From Gonatopus flavifemur (Eukaryota > Arthropoda > Insecta > Hymenoptera > Dryinidae): a stretch of 64,000 bases of DNA. A program made the translations under genes and the position numbers. The notes under the pieces were generated by a model. That model saw nothing but the letters and a program-made list of their open reading frames with translations, did no database searches and was not told the origin of the DNA. Below are positions 12,059-22,700 of this stretch, one piece after another. Location of the stretch: contig JAFFJZ010000006.1 of assembly GCA_018340375.1 (NCBI GenBank), positions 12,480,001 through 12,544,000 on the forward strand, in the 5' to 3' direction. How positions within the stretch are numbered: position 1 is the stretch's first letter; each line of letters begins with the position of its first letter.

Positions 12059-12715
12059 ACCTTTAGGTGGTTGTCTCTCTTTCCATCCAATGAGATTTAA
12101 ACAAAGATAGCACTGCCTAAAAGTCGGAACTCTCATTCTATCTTTGATTCAAACTAACCACACTTCTCCGTAGCCTTTGCTCGCTCCAGTAGTATATGCT
12201 CTGAGGTCAATTTAATTCGTAAGGTGATACTTTCGATGATTTCAGGAATTATTACCCAAATACACCCAAATTACCCAAAAATAGCAATAGTTCCAAAAAC
12301 TAGATCTCATTGAATCCTTTCGGAATTACGAAATGAAGGACTGAAATGTCAGCAGAATAGAGTCCTTGGAGAATTCAATTTACCTTTTATATATTGTACT
12401 GTGTATTTGGGTAAAAAATTGGCCAATGATACACGATGGTCCAATGCAATTAGCCATTCGGAATCTAAAATTCCCAAACTCATCCAAAGTACCACCTCAC
12501 GCATTTGAATTGACCGACTGCAGAGTTGCCAGGCAAAATCTTTAGACTCTGATGATTGGGTCATTTGATTGGGTCGACCAATGAACGGAGAAGCTGAGGA
12601 TTTTTGTAAGGATATCTGGCAACTATGACAGACCGTATATACAGTTGGTATAATAAACCATAGCCCCTCATTTGATGAGTTGTGGAAAACTATTCCATAA
12701 TTTAGAAATTCTTAA

Positions 12716-12831
12716 GGCCTAGACACACAAGTCACGTAAACGTGAACGTAAAGAACGGAAGGCTGCGCAGATCTCATATACGATTTCTGTGCATCCGTTC
12801 TTATGTTCACGTATCTTGTGTGTCTAGGCCT
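12716..12831. mobile_element. Palindromic MITE flanked by TTAA
   Basis: The ends read GGCCTAGACACACAAG and CTTGTGTGTCTAGGCC. The inner parts also pair (ACGTGAACGTAAAGAACGGA with TCCGTTCTTATGTTCACGT). TTAA is found immediately outside at 12712-12715 and 12832-12835. A TTAA duplication is typical of the piggyBac and Kolobok superfamilies. The exact terminal base is uncertain. Confidence 0.7.
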
Positions 12832-13035
12832 TTAAATTGTTGTTGAAGTGGTGAACACCCGTTGTACTGAAAGCCCATTAGGCCGAAACACTGTTGGACC
12901 GAAATTTATTTTACCGAATGACAATATTCCGAAATCTTACTATACGTTACTAGTCGTGTGCAAATAAGACATGCTTCCGATTGCAGGCAGGGGCTAGCCC
13001 CTAGGGCTAGAATACTAGATTCCAATTGGCTGAAT

Positions 13036-13257
13036 CAGGGGGCATAATCTCGGATAGAAAATTTTCAAACGGATTTCAGCGCTGCCATACGGTAGTACAG
13101 TGAACTATTTTACATGTATACACTAACACTAATTCGAAAATCGGTGTGATTTGTTCTTGTTTGTGTTAGTTGTATCTATGGCGAATAATTCACTGTACTA
13201 CCGTACGGCAGCGCTGAAATCCGTTTGAGAATGTTGCATTTGAGATTATGCCCCCTG
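13036..13257. mobile_element. hAT-like MITE with perfect 8-bp target duplication
   Basis: The terminal inverted repeat is CAGGGGGCATAATCT / AGATTATGCCCCCTG. GGCTGAAT is duplicated exactly at 13028-13035 and 13258-13265. The arms stay complementary for about 70 bp (AAACGGATTTCAGCGCTGCC, ACGGTAGTACAGTGAA). CAGGG ends plus 8-bp duplication indicate the hAT superfamily. Non-coding. Confidence 0.92.
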
Positions 13258-14230
13258 GGCTGAATCATGGCTTCTGGGGCCAAGAGCTCTCGCAATCGGA
13301 GGCATCCAGGAGCTTTCCGAAGTGTGTGACCCGGGGCGTGGAATGAACCAATAGGAATCCGTAGTTCGCGCCCCAGACCAGACCTGCCAGATGAGCTCCG
13401 ACGCTGAGGGGAAATGTACCCCCACCATCACCTCATATATGTATGTGTTGTAAGTGTTACTTACCAATACTTACGACTATTATATACATCAAGTGATGGT
13501 AGGGGTACTCTTCCCCTCAGCGTCGGAGTTCATCTGGCAGCTCTGCCCCAGACGCCTCGGTTCAAACACTTCGGAAAGCTCCTAAATTTCGGCACAACGG
13601 GTGCTTACCTGTTGAAGTTGAAATCGTTTCTAGAAACAAAATGGAAATTCAAACTCACAAAACCTGAGGAATCGTCGTTACTCATCTTCTCGGATCAATT
13701 CTTTGTAATTTCTTGCAACTGAAAACATCGATCAAAGAATGTACTGCAAGATTTTGGGTGTTTAACAGTTGAGTATTTCGTTACTTGATTACTGATTCGT
13801 TTCAAAAAACGATTCAAACTTCAGTCACATATTCTTCTACGAATTATATTCCGAAAGTTCAGTCTCCCGATTAATTTCGGTCGAATCGTATTGTTCATTT
13901 CTTATGGATTCCAGAAGACAAATCGATCACGATTTGTCGGTACAACGAACTTTCGGAATATAACCGTCGGGATACGAAATTTTGGAGCAATTGTTTTTCG
14001 GAATAACTGAACTTTAGTGTAAAACAGGTCTACCCTCTGCTACCTTACTATAAAGCTACATGATAAGCAGATCCACAAGAAAAAGTGTCAATCTGGCAGC
14101 TCTGGCTTCAATCAGGGACAAGAGCAATTTTCAACTAATTAAAAAGTTTCAGATTTTTTCTCCAATTTCTTGATTGTTTGAAAATTGCTATTTTGCTCGG
14201 AGCAGGGTTGGCACGTAATATACTTCTAAG
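13258..14230. other. Repeat remnants, no gene
   Basis: A segment GTACCCCCACCATCACCT... with CTGAGGGGAA recurs inverted within about 150 bp: CCCCTCAGCGTCGGAGTTCATCTGGCAG near 13515 against TGCCAGATGAGCTCCGACGCTGAGGGG near 13385. It forms a palindrome of about 13290-13590 that also pairs GGAGCTTTCCGAAGTG with CACTTCGGAAAGCTCC. Another weak symmetric pair surrounds ATTCCGAAAGTT / AACTTTCGGAAT at about 13850-13960. No host exon was seen. Confidence 0.5.
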
Positions 14231-14363
14231 GCCGGAGACTCATGCTAGCGACTGTCACGCGCGATATCATTAGAAGAAAAGAGAGGAAAGATGTTTTCAA
14301 CTCGGATCTCTTTTTCTTTCTAATGATGTCGCGCGCGACAGTCGTTAGCATGAGTACCCGGGG
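14231..14363. mobile_element. Palindromic MITE
   Basis: The left arm GAGACTCATGCTAGCGACTG pairs with the right arm CAGTCGTTAGCATGAGTACC. The next parts also pair (CGCGCGATATCATTAGAAG with CTTTCTAATGATGTCGCGCG). TAAG stands at both edges (14227-14230 and 14364-14367) and may be a 4-bp target duplication. Superfamily unassigned. Confidence 0.65.
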
Positions 14364-14511
14364 TAAGTATTTTACATAGTTTACGACACGTAAGAAACCG
14401 AGTTCCTATGGTAAAAACGAAGTGTAACAAAATACATTTGCGATGCATTCCACGGCGCGAAACACCACTCCGGGTACATTCGGATGAACCTCGCATTGCA
14501 CTGTAACTACA

Positions 14512-14795
14512 GTGTAAAGCTGACATTTCATGGGGGGTAGGGAGTCTTTTGACCGAAAAAGTTTTTGGCCGAATCGACATGATTTGACAATCGCTAGTCA
14601 TTTCCTAGTGTTCTCTGAAAGCGACTAGTGATTGTCAAATCATGTCGATTCGGCCAAAAGACCCCCTACCTTCATGGGGCGTCGAGCGGCAGCATCAACA
14701 TTGGAAGAAAAAAGAGAACCGATCGGACCTCCCTTTTCTTCCAATGTTGACGCTGCCGCTCGACGCCCCATGAAATGTCAGCTCAACACTTTATT
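14512..14795. mobile_element. Palindromic element invaded by a Mutator-like MITE
   Basis: With the inner element removed, the left arm AGCTGACATTTCATGGGG + CGTCGAGCGGCAGC pairs with the right arm GCTGCCGCTCGACGCCCCAT + GAAATGTCAGCT. The loop region is a TTGGAAGAAAA / TTTTCTTCCAA stem. This shows the order of events: palindrome first, then the insertion at 14536. Confidence 0.8.
14536..14670. mobile_element. Mutator-like MITE with perfect 9-bp target duplication
   Basis: TTCATGGGG is repeated exactly on both sides (14527-14535 and 14671-14679). The ends are GGTAGGGAGTCTTTTG and CAAAAGACCCCCTACC, and the arms stay complementary through CCGAATCGACATGATTTGAC. A 9-bp duplication with long inverted ends suggests the Mutator superfamily. 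Non-coding, 135 bp. Confidence 0.85.
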
Positions 14796-14959
14796 TTCAT
14801 TAGGGGTCTCTTACGCATAAAACTAACCCCTTGCCTTTGGGGGGGGGGGGGACAGGAGGGTTCAAGTATCTTACATATATTAGGGGTCAGAAACCAAGTA
14901 TGATACGTAAGAAATTGAAAAATCACGTAATAAACCCAACCCTGGCTCGGAGTAGTCGG

Positions 14960-15400
14960 AAACCATTGAGCTCAATACATACTAGAGTGAGCGCGCCAAA
15001 GGGAACGCGCGGACAAAGAGAGGTGCGATTGGGTGTGCTTCTATGTTTGTTCAGTAGATGGCGTTGTCTTCTTCCATCATCCTTTCTCTTGCGCCGCGCG
15101 ATTCCATTGCTGCGCTCACTCCAGTACGTATTGAGCTCATTGACTCTATATACATACTGCTCCAGTACGTATTGAGCTCATTGACTCTATATACATACTG
15201 AAGTGAGCGCAGTAATACCACCGCGTGTACAGAGAGGGCATCAGAAAAAGACAACGCTATCTATTGAACGAACATAGATCCATACCGGTTCCAGTTTCTA
15301 TCTCGTCATCCTGATCAAATAGACAAGGATACATTCACCCCCGTTCGCACCTTTCTCTTTGTACACGTGGTTGTATTGCTGTGCTCACTTCTGTAGGTAT
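14960..15400. repeat. Duplicated and inverted GAGCTCAATACATA units
   Basis: TCCAGTACGTATTGAGCTCA + TTGACTCTATATACATACTG occurs twice in tandem at about 15119-15199. The inverse form (TTGAGCTCAATACATACT) appears near 14966. GTGAGCGC flanks several of the units. The block looks like shuffled ends of one repeat family and contains no recognisable gene. Confidence 0.7.
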
Positions 15401-15401
15401 A

Positions 15402-15964
15402 CAGCGTGACCCGAGTCGGATAGATTACATTTTAAGGGCATCTTCTGCAGCCGAATTGCAATACTTTCCCGTACGAAAAGAATTTTTTTGGGGTCTTGTT
15501 TTTGAGTTATGAGCATTTTTAGATTTTTTTAAAAATCCAAATCGCTCAAAAGTGTTGTGTGCTGCATACTTGAACTTGATACCATTGGCTAAGTCGGACC
15601 TCTGGAAAAAAATTGAACTATCTCGTCATTTTTCGTTTTGAAGCTATAACAATTCGAAGTTGCTGAATTCTGATTGGCTAAAAGCCAATAAATTTCAAAT
15701 CGCTGTAACTTGGAATTGAAAAACGACAGGTTGGTTCAATTGTTTTTTCAGAGATCCGCTGTTTTCCAACTCAGCGAATGGTGTCATGTTCAAATATGTG
15801 GCAGTCAACGCTTTTGAGCGATTTGGATTTGAAAAAAAATCTAAAAATGCTCATATCTCAAGAACAAAGCCTCAAAAAAGATTTTTTCATACTGGAATTG
15901 ATTGCATTTTGACTGCAGAATATACCCTTAAAATATAATCATCCACCCGATTCGGGTCACCCTG
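15402..15964. mobile_element. Large palindromic element (about 560 bp), TA-flanked
   Basis: The left end ACAGCGTGACCCGAGTCGG pairs with the right end CCGATTCGGGTCACCCTGT. Both lie beside TATA, consistent with a TA target duplication. The whole element folds on itself around ATTGGCTAAAAGCCAAT near 15672-15690. Long matching stretches include AAAATGCTCATA / TATGAGCATTTT. Ends of the ACAGGGTGACCC kind are common in Tc1/mariner-type non-autonomous elements. Confidence 0.8.
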
Positions 15965-16060
15965 TATAGAACTCGATGTCGGAGACACCCTTTATATTTT
16001 TTAGAACACACCAGATATGACAGAACCATTCACGAACACTCCTGACTCGTTCGTTATCGG

Positions 16061-16794
16061 ATCATATATACAAAATGGCGGCCGCCTTGGAAGTGGTGAG
16101 TTTGGTATGTGACGTCATACTACAGTTTCGTTGTACGGTTATGCGTTGTGAACTCCGCCATTGAGATTTTTACTGGCGCGAATGAATAATACGACTTTAC
16201 AAAGACTAAATAATATGTAACAAGAAGACAAAGGTGGGTGGATTGGCGCTCTTGGGTACTCGCGAACATAATTTTCGTCCTTAGTACGCCGTACCGGCGT
16301 GGCGTACCGAGCGCGTGTTTGTTCGTTTTTGGCAGAATATTCTATCTGTTGGGATTTGTACCGGGACTAAACTCGGGTGCGAAATCTATCCACTTGCTTT
16401 GTGTTGATGTGCGAGATGGCCGGTAAGTAGTACGCATAGTACTTCGGGGTTCTTGTCTTTTCATATACGCAAACGAACTATTCATTAATCGCACCCCGCA
16501 AACAGTGCACCGCTCCCGTTTGGTTTGGGTCCTTTACCTTCATCTCTAATCCCCTAATAGCGCGAGCCAGGATTAACCTTGACCCAGTTAATCTCTCGAA
16601 TCAGGGTTAACATATTTGCATTGTTAATGATATACCAGTCACGTTCTTCGTTTATCTCGCATCCTCAAGTTTAATTACCTTTACTAATTTTCCGAGTTCG
16701 GATCCTCGTGTCCGTGCGCGCACGGCCGCGGGGCCAGATGCGCCCGTCGCCGGCGACAGCAACAACCAAACAGCGGCGCCGACTTTTGGATAAG
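16061..16794 (+). promoter_or_regulatory. Putative promoter and 5' UTR of the twins homologue
   Basis: This stretch is more CpG-rich than the surroundings. It holds a perfect CRE-type palindrome TGACGTCA at 16110-16117 and AAAATGGCGGCCGCC near 16073, which resembles a YY1-type site. There is no obvious TATA box near the coding start. Transcription start sites cannot be placed from sequence alone. Confidence 0.4.
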
Positions 16795-19700
16795 ATGGAT
16801 TGCGCCGAAAATCCAAGTAGGCACATTTTCACCTTTATCCTCTTTGTTGTGGTTTCTTTTCTTTCCTTTTCGTGTAGTTCAGTATTTCACTTTTTGCGTA
16901 TCACCGCTTCGAGTTCCTTCAATCTCCTTCATTTTTCTATCATAATATTTCTTCTCATTTGTTGTCATTTGAACGAATATAGAATTAGCGTAGAGTATAG
17001 TACGATATTTATACATCGTCGTATCTCATCCCCTGGTCAAAAGTATGATAATCCTGGTCCTAACGAATATCCCTGATCAACCCGAACAAACTTGGGAGAA
17101 TGATAACTCGGTTGCCATAAATCTTATGTATGTTCAAGTTTTATATATCGCAATGAAAATGAATTTCATTTGAGATTACAGAAATATTTAGTCCAAACTG
17201 GAGATCCGATCGTACAATGCTGCTCGATGTTTCCAGGATGGAGATCGATGAAATACAACAATTGCTGCGTCGATTTGTGACAACTCCCAATGTCATCGTT
17301 GGAAACATTCCAACTTATTGTTGATAATTTGTTAATTCCTGAGCTCTTCATTTTAGAGCGAAGAAACTTAATTTCATACATATTCCTAGTTCAAAATTCA
17401 AAGTAATTTCTTCTCATTTGTTAACAATCGATCGATTTTCAATTTTCTGTAATCCGATTCATTCATCGATATATGATTCTTCAACAAAACTGATTCAAGT
17501 TTTTCAAAAGTATTTACAGAATCGATCTATAAAAATAAACAAATAAAATTCTATGAATTACTTCAAGTTTTCTTTCACTTCTTGTCAAGAGCTGAAAGAA
17601 TTGCTTTTTTCTAATGCTATATATAAATTGTGAATTTCTTGTGTTCGAGAAGCATTATTTTTTTTTTCCAAATTGTTTCAGATGAATGTTGCAAAGGTCA
17701 GAGAAAGATACGTGACAATGAGTTTGACCGTAAAGATGGTTCCACCCCGCTGGTTTTCTCATTTCAACAAAATCACTCCAAACTGAACTAATACATTATT
17801 TTCAGAGATGAATATTCCAAGACTTATAATTGTTTACAGAATCAAGAGTTCTGATTTTGAAGAAGAAATCTTCACGAGTTCTCAGATATTCATCCCTAAA
17901 ACTTTCAGGGATCGTCAGTTCAGTTTCAAGTATTTTGTCTGGAAGAAAATTTGCTGTGTATTCTTCTGAATTTAGAAATTTCAATTCAAAAATCAATCAA
18001 AAAGGTTTCACATTCGATTATGTGCGCATATCTCATTATTGAACCACGTTTTCCATTAGTCGGGTATTTCCCTGTACAGTTCCGTATGAATGATTCTGGT
18101 AGGATAAATTCCTTTTTAAAAAATTTTTATCGAATTCGATTGAGATTTTATACAAAAGCAATAAAACCTCGATAACTTTTCTGAAGAAAAAATTAGATTC
18201 TTTCAAGATTGTTTATCGCTAAGCTAATCGATATTTCGTATTACGATGAAGTAGGTAGTTGTTACAATTAAATCCTCCTATAAATGAATCGATAAAGCTT
18301 GCGGAAATTTTTTGTTGGCACATAAAAATGTTGATAATTGAATTTTTGGAAGATCCAATGTTTTTTTGGATCGAACCTCTCTCTTTCGCCTGTATCCTAT
18401 TAAATTTTTCTGTTTCAAAGTATTATTTGAATACAACAACGATACAGTGAATAAAATAAATTATTTTTTCTGTTGATGGCAAACCCATGTTTCTTAAATT
18501 AATTTTTTTGTGCAAGATTCGAATAGTGAATAGCGACGCAGCATAAGATTCAAAATTTTGTTATACTTTTTGTTATGTCACATGCGATACAAAACTCCAC
18601 CAATCTGATTTAACATTTCTCAAATATATTAATTAATTCAGAAGATATCAATCACGTGACGTTAGCCACATTGTTTTTATTTTGATTTTTTTTTTCAATA
18701 AATTATTCATTATCATAACTCCACTGTCCGCAGACTATTTTTAATCCCCCACGAATTGTTCACAAAAACCCGTTTGATCCATGTGAAACATTTCAGATTG
18801 AAATGATCAAGAAATATCTGTTAGTTAGCACTCTTCGTTCCTCGAATATCGTTGCACATAGCATTGTTCATGATTTGTGTTTAGAATTAGCGTTATAATA
18901 CGAATGAAAGAATACATAGTTGATCGAAAAAAGAAAGAATACCGTCATTCATCGGTATTACATTCAACTCGATGCTGTAGATTTCCAATTGAAAATCCTA
19001 ATTGAAATTGACGATACAGTTATAATTTTTTGTAATTTTCTATTTCCTGATATAGTTAGCATGAAATTTATTCTTTCAAACTTCACGGTGAATATTCGAG
19101 TCATCATTGTATCTGAAATATTAATTTCATTGATTCATCGTTGGAATTCAAAAATGTTGCCTTGAAAATTTCTAATTTGAAATCATATGTTGGTTTCAGG
19201 TAATGGCGACATCCAGTGGTGTTTCTCGCAAGTGAAAGGAACTTTGGAAGATGACGTTACGGAAGGTAAATCAATTTAAATATTAATATATAGAATATTT
19301 AATTTTCGATACTCAATTCGTAAAACTCGATCATTCACAAATTCGGTTGATTATAATTTCAAGAATTATTATTTGATTGTAGTTGGTTTTTAAATTCATT
19401 TATTACGGTCGATATACAATGTACGTTAGAGCGAGTTCGATCTGGTATATTTAATTTGGATACATGAAAATAGTTGGAAGTTTGATTTGCTTTATTATCA
19501 TTCTTTGTTGCCAAGTATGTGTAATCAAAACATACCGATCGGCACCACGCTTTCCGTGATTTTCAAGTTTTAAAAGTCTCCTAATAACATTGGCCAATGT
19601 TAATTTTGTGTAAGTCACGTAATTATAGAAGTGAAGTTTCTTTGATTTTTATTATATATCGAATTTATATCCCATTTATCATTTAGTCGACTGAATTGAG

Positions 19701-22700
19701 ATTTATGTGTACTCGATGAGAAACAAGTGTGTTGTGTTGAATGATTTACATAGAATCCATTTCAATTGTCTATCAAAATAATCGAATAACTTGTTTAAAT
19801 TGAAAGTTCAAATATTCAATATTATTCATCAGATATTTCTTTCAAAATTTTTATATTTCATTCTCTTATGAATAATTAATTTTCCTTTGATCCACAAACG
19901 TATAAAAAAAACGGTAACGGATCGAAGGGAATTTTTGTTATTCAAATCAAAGAATTTTAGAATTTTCAGGTAAAATTTTGCTCTGTAAAACTTATCCAGA
20001 ATATGCACGTAACGGCGTCGACGTAACTGCCGCGCTTAAGGGATTAAGAACGTTCTCTTTATCAAAATAAGTGTGCGTGTAGAAATACGTGGTGGTGGTT
20101 GTAATACCGAACATTTCGTCAAATTAGCAGTGTTGGTTTGCTTACCCATCAATTCTGCCTTGCAGTTCATATAATAAAGAACCGGCTCGGTTTAGTGTAC
20201 AAGCATGCAAGAATATTGAAGTCAAAATGTAGAAAAAACAATCTCAATAACACCTTTCAACAAACATTATATAAAATCCATACAGCAAATTTGAATTTGT
20301 TAATTTTATATATTTTTTTCACTGTATTTTGTTTCGTGAATTAATGAACAGAATAAACGAGTAATTTGTATCCAATGATTGTCAGGTTAGTGATACATTA
20401 AAAGAGATTTTTAACGATCCTAAATTGACCAACAGGTGGAATCGAATTCAATGAACATTTAATTAACTCTTCTACCGATCACGCACAACGCGTGCGTATT
20501 TATATATTAGTTAAAAGCCACGTGCGTTGAGCCAAAGCGTTGAGCTGTCATTGATCGGAGGTCACCGTTAGTTGAGAGTTATAAAATAATTCAAGTTAAA
20601 TAATTCTTACTTTTGACATAATTTAATTAAATAAATTTTTCAAAGTATTCATTCGAAAGATAAAATGTATCTTTTAAAAATAAATACCTGTCCATGGATC
20701 AAGCAAGTAAGCTGCAGTAGTAGTTGAGCAAAAGATGAAAGAATAAAGATTTTCTTATATTCATCAAAGAAAAATATTCTCAAGTCTATATAAAAGAGTT
20801 GTCTTGTCGTACTTTGTGTTTTAAATACAATATTTGATTTTATTTTCAGCGGACATCATTTCGTGTGTAGAATTTAATCACGATGGCGATCTCCTTGCAA
20901 CCGGGGACAAAGGAGGTCGAGTCGTTATTTTTCAAAGGGATCCTATTGTAAGTAAACGAAAATATAAATTATTGAGATGTTTTTGTTCACATTATGTACA
21001 TTGTTTCTCGTGAAATATTTGAAGAACTGATCGGTTCGATAATTAATTCTTGATTCAATTTCTTATTGAATAATACTCGCTGGGAACTGAGGAATATGAT
21101 TATTCTTGAAAAATTGTTACATAAGAATATTAAGATTTTAGAGATTGAGAGTAGAAGTATAATGTAAAGCTATGATGATGAGAAGTCATTTTTTGAATTT
21201 GTTGATACTTATTCGAGGTGTCTAGCCATTGATCTATAGTATCCACTAGATAGGGGATGCGGTGGTGGGGAGTGTTCCCATTATTCAGTGACACTCTGAC
21301 AATCTCATCTCTTCTTTTTGTTCATTCCGATCACGTTCCCGCTTATGTAAAATCTCCATGCTTGTCGTCCCCTCTATTCTAATATCTCTATGATCGAAAT
21401 ACTACATTGACTACGACATAATAAGAAAAACCAAATCTAAAAATTGGTTGTAGTGTTTGAGAAGATATACTACAGATATGATTTTATAATTAGGGAAGTA
21501 TCCAGATATTTTAATAATTATGGGAGTGCTGTGTTACAAAAGTTTTTCGCTACGAATCCCTACCAATCTATAGACAATAGATTCATTGTTCATTTCAACA
21601 CAATTTATCCATTTTGCTTATTTTAAGGCAAAATTGTTGCTTGAAATGTTCTGAATAACCTGGAAATTTGTTCTTTTCGTCACAGATTTCATTTAGAATG
21701 TTAAATTCGTCAAAATTTATTTATGAATTGAGTGCTCGCTATAAAATTATCGTATATGATATTGATTGCTTCAATTTCATACAACAATTGATAAAATCTT
21801 TGAATTCATGAGAAGTGGAGGATTTTTATAAGGTACAATAGTCCAATTAAATTGAATTACAGTGCCCCCTAAATCAGTGTTATGGACATTTTCGTGGAAG
21901 TTAACATTTTGAATGTTGACAGATGTTGCCACAGACATCGAAAAAATTCTGATAAAGTACCGAAGATTGTTTTCTAGAAAATTTCAAACCTTTCCATTAA
22001 TTCAGTTCTAAAAATTTTTACTTAGAGGGTACGCTCAGTATCCATATAGAACTCTTGTGCTATCTGGATTGTTTCCATTCTAAATAACAGCCTATTTCAA
22101 GATGAAGTCAAAGTTGGTCCTGTTTTAACTGAGAATGATTAACAGAGAAAAAAATTCCGATACAATGGAAAAGGCTGAATTTTAATCAATTTTCCAAGTG
22201 AAATAAGATTGCAGCCACATTCTGTTGGATTTTTACTCTGTCCGAACAATAAACAAACGTTCTCAATTCCAGTAGTTATCATATCGATTCCAAAATTGAT
22301 CAAGAATGTAGCAAAATTATATAAAAACCATTGAGCTAACTATGATTTTTGGAATGAAAGAATAAAACAATAAGGGGATTTTTTTTGGATTCTAATGGAA
22401 GAAAATGTGTTGCCATGAATTCTACACAACATAGATAAAGGTAGCTAACGATAAAAATGACCAGGGAACTTGGAAAATTATTTTGTGAAATCTGATCCTG
22501 GAAAAATTTTGAAAACCCTTGGAAAATTCTGGAATTGGTAGGAAATTTTATTTTTCGCTCTAAGTAGACATCCTGGATTCGTTGATTCCTTTGGAACACT
22601 AAATTGTAAAGAGTGCAGAGATTTCCACTGGAATGAAAAGATAGGTTCCCTTCTGGCTGCCTTGAGAGTGAATTTTCACTCCAAAAGAGTGGAATTTCGC

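Larger units (their letters stand above)
11393..12215. repeat. Outer inverted repeat around a hAT-like MITE
   Basis: AGAGCATATACTACTGGAGC at about 11395-11415 recurs as its reverse complement at about 12180-12205 (GCTCCAGTAGTATATGCTCT). The sequence GTCAATT lies just outside both arms. The enclosed stretch holds the hAT-like element and a GA microsatellite, so an older foldback element was probably invaded. Confidence 0.55.

Noticed and set aside
16708..17076. 122-codon frame starting with a non-ATG codon near the twins start
   Set aside because: Only the part up to 16816 fits the spliced twins model; the rest reads into intron 1.
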